DNA from: Arachnopeziza araneosa
Lineage: Eukaryota; Ascomycota; Leotiomycetes; Helotiales; Arachnopezizaceae
Length of the DNA stretch: 64,000 nt
Direction of reading: 5' to 3'
Assembly (NCBI GenBank): GCA_003988855.1
Contig: QYAI01000051.1
Span: 186,001 to 250,000 of the forward strand
The notes under the pieces are model-generated. The model saw nothing but the letters and a program-made list of their open reading frames with translations, was not told where the DNA came from and searched no databases. The position numbers and the translations under genes were made by a program. Of this stretch, positions 57,426 through 64,000 are shown piece after piece (the first letter of the stretch is position 1; each line of letters opens with the position of its first letter).

Positions 57426-57480
57426 CCCCCGTCTTCTTCACCTCCATCCACCACCTACCTCGACCTACCCGCCCTTCACC

Positions 57481-58206
57481 ATGCCTGAATTCAAATCCCA
57501 ATCCCACTTCGAGTCCTCCTCTCACGACTTCGACCCTCACCAAGTCAAAGCCCCACAAGCTGCCGGCACAGCTCGCACTGTTGAGTCAGTCCGCCTCGGT
57601 CTGACGGTCCTGGGCCTCCTCTCCGCCATCACCATCTTGGGGACTGCAGGCGATGCCTTGGGCGAATACAACTCGACCCATCTGTCCCCAGATTTCTTCC
57701 TCGCGCTCTGGCCCACCGATTTCGACATCCGTCCGACCGTCGCCCTCGTCGTCTGCAGCTCTCTCATCACCATCTTCAGCGTCGTTTCCCTGATTGTGAG
57801 CAAGATCACAACCGTATGTGCCACCTGATGCCCACTCCTCTTCCGCACCCTCCTAACCCCGCCGCAGATCAAAGCCAACAAGCCCTTCATCTTCACAAGC
57901 GCCTGCTTCCTCCTCCCCATCTTCAACCTCTTCGCGGCCATCATCGGCATGTCGTTCTTCTACGGCATCTACGCCACGACCAGCAACCACTCGATGAAGA
58001 CCTGGACCTGCCAATGGTCGTCCATCGATATGGATGTCAAGCCGCATTGGAACACGCTCTGCAAGGAGAGCAAGGTCAGCCTCTATCTCATGATCGCCAT
58101 GATCCCGATCCAGTTCCTGGTGCTCAGTGCGAGCGCCTTCGGGACCTTCGTCGAGAACAAGCAGAATCGCATCCCCCACAGAAAGGGCAGCCCTGCCATG
58201 TCATAG
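57481..58206 (+). CDS. Four-transmembrane fungal membrane protein
   Basis: Exons 57481-57813 and 57868-58206 (54-nt intron, phase 0); 223 residues. A 30-residue hydrophilic N-terminus precedes four hydrophobic segments: about 37-55 (VRLGLTVLGLLSAITILGTA), 86-106 (VALVVCSSLITIFSVVSLIV), 118-140 (FIFTSACFLLPIFNLFAAII) and 181-203 (VSLYLMIAMIPIQFLVLSAS). The loop between the third and fourth contains WTCQW and a second Cys (WNTLCKES), possibly disulfide-linked. The C-terminal tail is short and basic. The topology is like MARVEL/SUR7-type fungal proteins, but I see no diagnostic motif and call it hypothetical. The frame is open 166 codons upstream; I chose this start because conserved-type sequence begins here and the upstream part is repetitive. 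Confidence 0.8.
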
Positions 58207-59021
58207 GCGATGCCGTCGTGAAAGGAGAGCATATCAATCCACAGACGGGAGCGGGAGAGACACGCCGAGCTTTTCGAGAGACGAGGAAGGAGGACTAGGG
58301 ATTGCATCCGTGTTCGAGGCAGTTGATCTGACGGTGGTGGTATATATTATAGTAATGAGCATTGGGGCGTTGAATGGACGTTCTTGACCAGAGGGTCAAA
58401 ACAACCCATGATTCTTCTCGCTTCGATAATAGAGCACGTATTTTTCATTGTTTGCACGGGCACCGCTGGCGTGTGGCTCTGCGCCTTTCTGTCCAAGATC
58501 ATTCTCCGTGACTCCTTGCAGGTTTATTTTTACCCCATGTCATATCGACAGCGGACGATATGCAGCCTGTGACTATTTCCAGCGTGTAATAAATCACTCT
58601 CTTCTTTCCTAGCTTGTGCATGCATACATACCCATCTCGATCCAGATCTCCGAGCGTGGTCGTCTACATCATCTCCCCCTGGGATACTTTCGGCTCAGCT
58701 TTCACAGGCGGAGATCACCTGTCGAGTCAAGGACGGGAGTTTGGAGTCTTGGATTGGGAGGGAGGAGAGATTGAGAGCAGTACCAAGTTCTCGCAAACTC
58801 CTGCTCGGAAGGATTCGTATTTGAGAATCCGGATTAGTATCCTACTCTACATGATGGGAAACGACAAACGCCATGGTATCTATTTCCCACTCGAAAGAAA
58901 GAAAGAAAAAACTTTTGTATGCAGTGAGCCCCCCAGAAATTACATGTGACTGAGTAGCCATGAGCTGTGAATCATCGGAGATCCTGATGCTTCAGTGGAG
59001 ACACAGCATGCTAGCCTTTCC
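58207..59021. other. Convergent intergenic region
   Basis: 815 bases between facing 3' ends. An AATAAA at about 58589 could be a polyadenylation signal of the four-TM gene. No gene recognised. Confidence 0.4.
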
Positions 59022-60300
59022 TTACTTTCTCATCTTCGCAATCTCAAAAGCCTTGAGAAGACCCTCTACCGTAGCACTGACATTCTCGGTGATGATCGGC
59101 ATCTTGGAGTATGTGCCTTCCTTAGCCACAGCCACAAGAGCAAGATACTTGTTGACTTCTCTCAAGATGATAGGGCGCCGACCATCGCTGAGCACAATGC
59201 AAGCCTCTGCATCCTTGCAGGCAACTTGATCCTCGAGCTTCTTATTCCATGGGGGACCTTCTAGCATATCAATGTATTCCTTTGGTCTAGCCCAGCCGTA
59301 TATCTCAGAGATGTCCACAATCACGTCAATGAAGTCGCTGCAGATCTCGTAGGAGGGCATATCGACCAGGGACGAATCGGTAGCGATATAGATCTTGGAG
59401 AGGACGTCAAAGAGATAAGCCTTTTCGAAGCCAGAGGCGCGACAAAGATTGTTGAGAAGAGCTTCAAGAGTGGAGAGGTGGGGAATAAGTTTTTGGATAA
59501 CTTTGCTGAAGGCCTCGAAAATGGAATGATCGTAGATCGATGTGAGGTTGAAGTTGATAGGTGCATTCTCAACACCGTGATCAGATAGCTCGTCTTGGAT
59601 GCGTTGGACGATGTCACGCTGAATATCAAGCTTATAGTCATCAGACAAACCGTCGACTTTGTGAATGAATACTTCGATATTAACATTTGGATAGCTCGGC
59701 TGCAGGTTCAAGATTGTGCTGTTCAAGCGGTTGATAGCTTCGAGATAGTCGTCTTGAGCGTCAATCACCCAGATCAAAGCACCAATTTCACCGAAGATCG
59801 CATCGAGATCGAATTGAGGGTCCAGAAAATCGACCTGTCCAGGAAAGTCCCAGACTTGGAAGTCCATAAAGGAGCTAAGGGAATTAGAATTCTATTATGA
59901 GCTGAGCGGGTACAACTTACTGCATCGAATCCTTCTGAATTCGAGCTGTTGACTCGAGGAACAAGGTCTCATTCGGTGGCATCTTATGGAATACAACGCT
60001 CGAGATTGATGATTTTCCACTTCTATATCTTGTCAACTAGTTCTCATCTCCGATCGTGCTTCATGCTCACCTTCTCTGTCCCATTAACAATAATCTCGGC
60101 TTTCCTTTCGCCACGGTACTAGGAGCTGGCTCTGGGGCCTTTGCTGGATCTTTCTTCTGCATGATTGCTCGATTCTGCTCATGAACACGTTCAAGATTTA
60201 GCTGGGCTGGACTGATATGACGAACAGGACCTTGCCGAGGAGGGCCATTGTAGGAGCCATTAGTTGTGGTTCTCCTGCGACCATTTTGAAGAAGAGACAT
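59022..60300 (-). CDS. GTR2: Rag-family GTPase Gtr2 (RagC/D type), EGO/TORC1 signalling
   Basis: Exons 60071-60300, 59921-60022, 59022-59874; 394 residues from the ATG at 60300. A 70-residue disordered N-terminus precedes the P-loop RLLLMGQRRSGKSSISSVVF, which is assembled across the first intron. Then come ETLFLESTARIQKD (switch I), FQVWDFPGQVDFLD (the DxPGQ switch II of Rag GTPases) and FIHKVDGLSDDYK (HKxD G4). The C-terminal roadblock domain has KAYLFDVLSKIYIATDS and YEICSDFIDVIVDISEIYG. Gtr2 pairs with Gtr1 on the vacuole as part of the EGO complex and relays amino-acid status to TORC1. The second junction gives MHSFMDFQVWDF, as in relatives. Gtr1 is not in this window. Confidence 0.95.
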
Positions 60301-62027
60301 ATTGTTTGAAGCAATAGGGGAATTATAGTGCAATTAATTATAATCTCAAAGCTCAATCGCAGCTTTGCGCGTGACTTTGAAGATGGGAAAGGGTGCGCGG
60401 GGTGATCTCAATTTCATCTTCAGCAAGGACATTGTAGAATCTCTCTACAACAACCAGCTCTTCCCGGCCCAAAATTCACCCAGAAAATGTCAAACAGCGA
60501 CGGTAAGCAATCTCCTTTTGATTTGTTTGCACAACCCTCATCGGTCTATTAAGTCTCGGATGATGACCGTTTCCCGAGGACTCGGTGACGGGTAGGTGAG
60601 TTTGAATATCGTAATGACGGCAACTCGCAGGCAGTGCATTGGACCACCCAAGTACTTTGGATAAGACTGATACTCATCAGATCTTATATACGGTTGACCT
60701 CGCTGATGCCTGGAAAGGTGGGCGCTGACGTTGTTCTTCAAGGTGAGTCAGCGTCGGACAGCGAGGATGGTATTCCTAAATCCCAGTGATTCATCTCGAA
60801 TCAGATTAGGTTCCACGAGCGTAGCAACTCACTTTCCACAACTGCTCCGGTGCATCCTCAGCTGCCCAGAGCCAGGAAGAGGTGGGATGTGTAGATTGAC
60901 ATGGACATCTGGAAGGTAGGAAAGCTATGTAGCCCATGCCGGAAAGGCTCCAGATCGGTGGAATGAGACGGGCAGACCGAGTCCGTAGGAGTACTCTCCA
61001 CAATGAAGCAAAGGAAGCTCACGTACCTCCATTGTCCTCGACGTGGTGCAAGCCAAGGAGCTGATATCTCACTCTCAGCCAGATGCTTGAGTCGCGCTGA
61101 GATGACGGATCGGGCCTTCTCCTTCCCCTGGGATGTCCCTTGGTTACCTTCTTCGCTAGAAGTAATTGGTACGGAGACTAGTTGCACTTAAATGGTCAGT
61201 ATGCTTCCAATATCTGCATTATTATTCTGTACCCAGGTCACGCGCCATCAGGCGGATAGGCTGGCAGCTTCCAAACTGGATGATAAGGAACTTACCTTAT
61301 TTGTGGATGATTGTGGGTGCTCCTAACAAGCTTGCTTGAGCAGATTAGAGCTAGGAAGCAGCAAGAGATTGTTATGGTGCTGGCTCCTCCTTGTTGTTGT
61401 TCCTTTGGTGAAGAGATGTGATTGGAAAGTCGTTGCTCACCTTTACATCGCGGCCCCGCAAAATTTGGCGGGGCATGAATGTCTGTCGCGAGAGCCGCAC
61501 ATAACCAGATCAGATGGACGAACACTTACCTCTCTGCACCGTAAAAATATACATGTATTTTTCCACGCCATTCTGGCTCTTGCGGAGTACTTGCATAGCA
61601 GAACTTTTACCGTAAGAAACTACGCTGTTGATAATGTTGTTACGTCCGCATAATAAACTCCACTAAGAATACTTTGTTGATTTAGGCTTGATTGCGCTAT
61701 GAGCAATCTCTCAAAAGGGTTTCTTGTCTGGAGACCATGGATATAGCTGGAGGGGGCACCGAGGAATCCATGCACAGTTTAGTTTTTCTTGCATCTTGGA
61801 AGAGGTAGAAAATCATATGAGACTCGTGCCAACTCAATTAGACCCCGGCAATAATCTCTAATGATTGATAAACATTACACATGACTTTTATCATTAATCT
61901 TGCATGAGAATCAAGGTTATCCAATCCCGTGCATATGCCCCAAAACTCCTTGCTATACGGGTGTGCAGCAAAATCACCCATTGTGCCCTGGAACCAACTT
62001 TGATACTCCAAAGAAAAATGAGATATC
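60301..62027. other. 1.7 kb interval with unresolved small-gene signals
   Basis: Plus strand: an ATG at 60487 (MSNSDG) with a good donor at 60503 and an acceptor at 60630 gives a 37-residue frame ending at 60728, with possible further exons. Minus strand: an open frame about 61030-61187 reads ARSVISARLKHLAESEISAP. Neither could be extended to a convincing protein. Nothing seen between 61530 and 62027. Confidence 0.3.
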
Positions 62028-63085
62028 TCATCCAGCTTTGCCAAATATTGTTGCGATGAAACTCTTCCTCCGTCCCATTTTGCGCGCCTTATCAGCCTTG
62101 TGGTCCATAATGCTCTTCTCCGCCGGCGGAGGAGGTAAAGGGGGGGCTTGGAATTCCGCACTCATTGGAGGTGTAGGACTAGTCTCAGTATGCGTAGCTA
62201 ATTGACTGGCTTTGAGACCCCGGAGTGACTTCATACTCTGTCTTCTTTTTCCGCCCTTGTTCGAATTTCTCGAGGGGCTGCGTGGTGATCCGCCATTGGT
62301 CTCAGAAAGTTCTTTTTCCATCTGTTCAATCTCGCCAGTGACTGTCTTGCCATTGGTTGCGAGGTTCTCTTCCGCGATTGCCATAAATTTGATAACTCCT
62401 CGTTCCGGCCCAACTCCTAACCCCTCTTCCATAGCTTTCGCAACTAAGCTGGCATTTCTCTTGTTTGTGACAGGTTGCAGTTGCGAAGGGAGAGCGGTAA
62501 TAGTAAGGACGTAGGCAGGGTCGAAATTACCACCAAACAGTAGACAGCCAGAATGCGCCACGGTGACTAGGATGGAATTCTCTGGTCGCTGATATCGAGT
62601 CGAAAGAGCATAGGATAGGTCGGTTATGAAGGTATACTCGTCCTGAATCTGCAATAGAGTTGGTATACAATCATGACTCTGGTTAGGGGGGGATTTACAA
62701 TGACATTGGTTCGAACATCTGCAAGAATGACAGACTCCCGCATGACTCTATCTCTCGCCGAAACGTTTGGCTCTCGAGTTGCAAAGCTATTCTCAAAGTA
62801 TTGAGACCTCTTCTTTGCAAACTCTCTCTGCTCTGGTGTTTTGTGTTCAGAAAACAGCGATTGATCGCCAGGTGCGCCGCGCTCGAGATCTCTCGTGATT
62901 CGCTGCTCCTCTCTTGTAGTGGCGGACGAACTCTGCGCCTGGCGCGATCCAGTGTCGCTATCGGCGGGTGATGGTGGTAGCTGTATCTGTGAACCTAGAT
63001 TCTTGGTCCGGTTGAGAGGAGACTTTGTGGGAGATTCGTGTTGAGCGCTGGATGCTTCATCGCTCGTGCTGATCGAGGCGGGCAT
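62028..63085 (-). CDS. MIF (macrophage migration inhibitory factor)-like tautomerase-fold protein with long N-terminal extension
   Basis: Exons 62699-63085 and 62028-62648 (50-nt intron, phase 0); 335 residues. Residues 1-110 are disordered, Ser/Pro/Glu-rich. The MIF-like domain spans about 115-235: ESVILADVRTNVIIQDEYTF, LSTRYQRPENSILVTVAHSG, LLFGGNFDPAYVLTITAL and GLGVGPERGVIKFMAI, matching the order of strands and helices in the MIF superfamily, including the FGG turn. The last 90 residues are Ser/Pro/Lys-rich with a PPLPPPP run and a basic end (KMGRRKSF). MIF enzymes use an N-terminal proline as catalytic base; here the domain is internal, so that base cannot be free. The role is therefore likely non-enzymatic or depends on cleavage; this is inference. 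Confidence 0.88.
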
Positions 63086-64000
63086 CTTGGCTAGTAGTGA
63101 ATGGACGTTTTACGATTGACTCGAAAAGTGAATACTCGTGAACGTGACCAACTAGAGGGGTCTAGCTAGAGAGTTCGGCTGGTTGATCGACTTGCACAAA
63201 CGCGATAAGAGAAGAGAGCAATGCGTGCGCCAAAAAGCTATTGTAAAATAAGGCAATCGGCAGAAGGAAGAAGAGATAATGTGGTTTAAGTGAAGCGTTG
63301 CAGAAGAAAGGGGTGGTGATGCTCTCAGATGAACGTGTTGTCCTGTGCTAGCCCTCAGCCACAGCGATCAAGGAGGGCTGGAAAGAGCTACCCACGCCGC
63401 GACGGCCCAATCAGAGAGAGCTATCTCGGCGCCCTTTCGATGATGGTGGAGAGGATGTTAGCGAGGCAGATCGCGGCGCCACGATGATACAGGATAGAGA
63501 TGGCGAAACCAAGAAACTCGCACGAGAAATGTCCGCAGACTTTCCGGAGATGAACAGAGTCTGAGGAGCAGCATGTCTTAATAGGAATTCCCACCATTAG
63601 GCAATGAGCCGTCGCGACCGGGCAATTGAAACTGGTCGATATTGCCGTCCGGCAACGTGCAGCAAATCGAAGCTGCTCTGCGACAAGAGCCATGGGCGAC
63701 GCTTGAAACTGTCGATAGCGGCGCTCATGGCTGTATCCAACATATCGACAAGGTTCTTGTTTGCCTCTGGATCTAGCTTTGGGTGCTATGTGATGTTGAG
63801 CGATGAGTGCTGGCATGAGAAAAGTCCCGTTCGACGCAGGGTCACTGAACCAGGTTGATGACTGCCTTAGGTAATCCATCGACGACCTGATCAGGCACTG
63901 GAATGGACACTCTGAGCAGCAACCTTCGCCTTTGGGGCTTGTGAGTAGACGGTGCTCCCTGTGCCTTGGGCCTGTCGAGAATGCCAAAACCTTGAAGTCA
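63086..64000. other. Right-edge region: MIF-gene promoter and overlapping ORFs of uncertain status
   Basis: Minus strand: a 188-codon frame at 63421-63987 with no motif. Plus strand: a frame of about 73 codons from about 63351 to 63572, charged and protein-like (EGWKELPTPRRPNQREL; QDRDGETKKLAREM), opposite it. I cannot decide whether either is coding; sequence beyond 64000 is needed. Confidence 0.3.

Larger units (their letters stand above)
56611..57480. other. Intergenic: ABC 3' flank and promoter of the four-TM gene
   Basis: GC-richer, with several simple repeats. The downstream gene's frame is open back to 56983, but composition and repeats look like promoter/UTR. Confidence 0.5.

Overview
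The window reads as nuclear DNA of a filamentous ascomycete (Pezizomycotina), most likely a Leotiomycete such as a Botrytis/Sclerotinia relative. That placement is inferred from gene content and protein character and was not tested by a search. The coding genes are dense and single-copy. They are broken by short 40-130 nt introns with GTRNGT-type donors, and most encode housekeeping proteins. I reconstructed 23 protein-coding genes; one runs off the left edge. Exon junctions were read by eye and checked only by reading-frame continuity. No rRNA, transposon or CRISPR was recognised, and tRNAs could not be excluded by eye.

Layout. 1-7.05 kb: 5' part of a class II cAMP phosphodiesterase and a CPS1/DIP2-type double adenylation protein, both on the minus strand. 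8.3-15 kb: an orphan Cys-containing protein, a cysteine-form selenoprotein-W (Rdx) protein, a Ser-rich/helical fungal protein and the NatB catalytic subunit. 15.2-24 kb: a 912-residue Cys/His-cluster protein, ATP synthase delta, a 2.5 kb geneless gap and an extremely acidic DUF2457-type protein. 24.8-31.7 kb: SAR1, a patatin-like lipase and APP1 phosphatidate phosphatase. 32.8-39.1 kb: poly(A) polymerase head-to-head with a carnosine N-methyltransferase-like gene, then an SDR and a flavin-reductase-like protein. 39.6-45.8 kb: a 12-exon, 1762-residue ankyrin protein. 47.3-56.6 kb: a CFEM GPI protein, ARP8 of INO80 and a full-size ABC-B transporter. 57.5-63.1 kb: a four-TM protein, the Rag GTPase GTR2 and an MIF-domain protein.

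The genes form no single pathway or cluster. Several touch neutral-lipid and diacylglycerol metabolism (CPS1/DIP2, patatin lipase, APP1) or nutrient signalling (cAMP phosphodiesterase, GTR2), but they are not adjacent enough to suggest one unit. The most unusual object is the ankyrin protein. Its N-terminus carries a pattern resembling a nucleotidyltransferase (G-S-S, D-x-D and a later D-x-D after a strand), which I have not seen given a function. Also notable are an MIF domain buried behind a long N-terminal extension, so it cannot expose the catalytic N-terminal proline, and two orphan proteins with conserved-looking Cys/His clusters.
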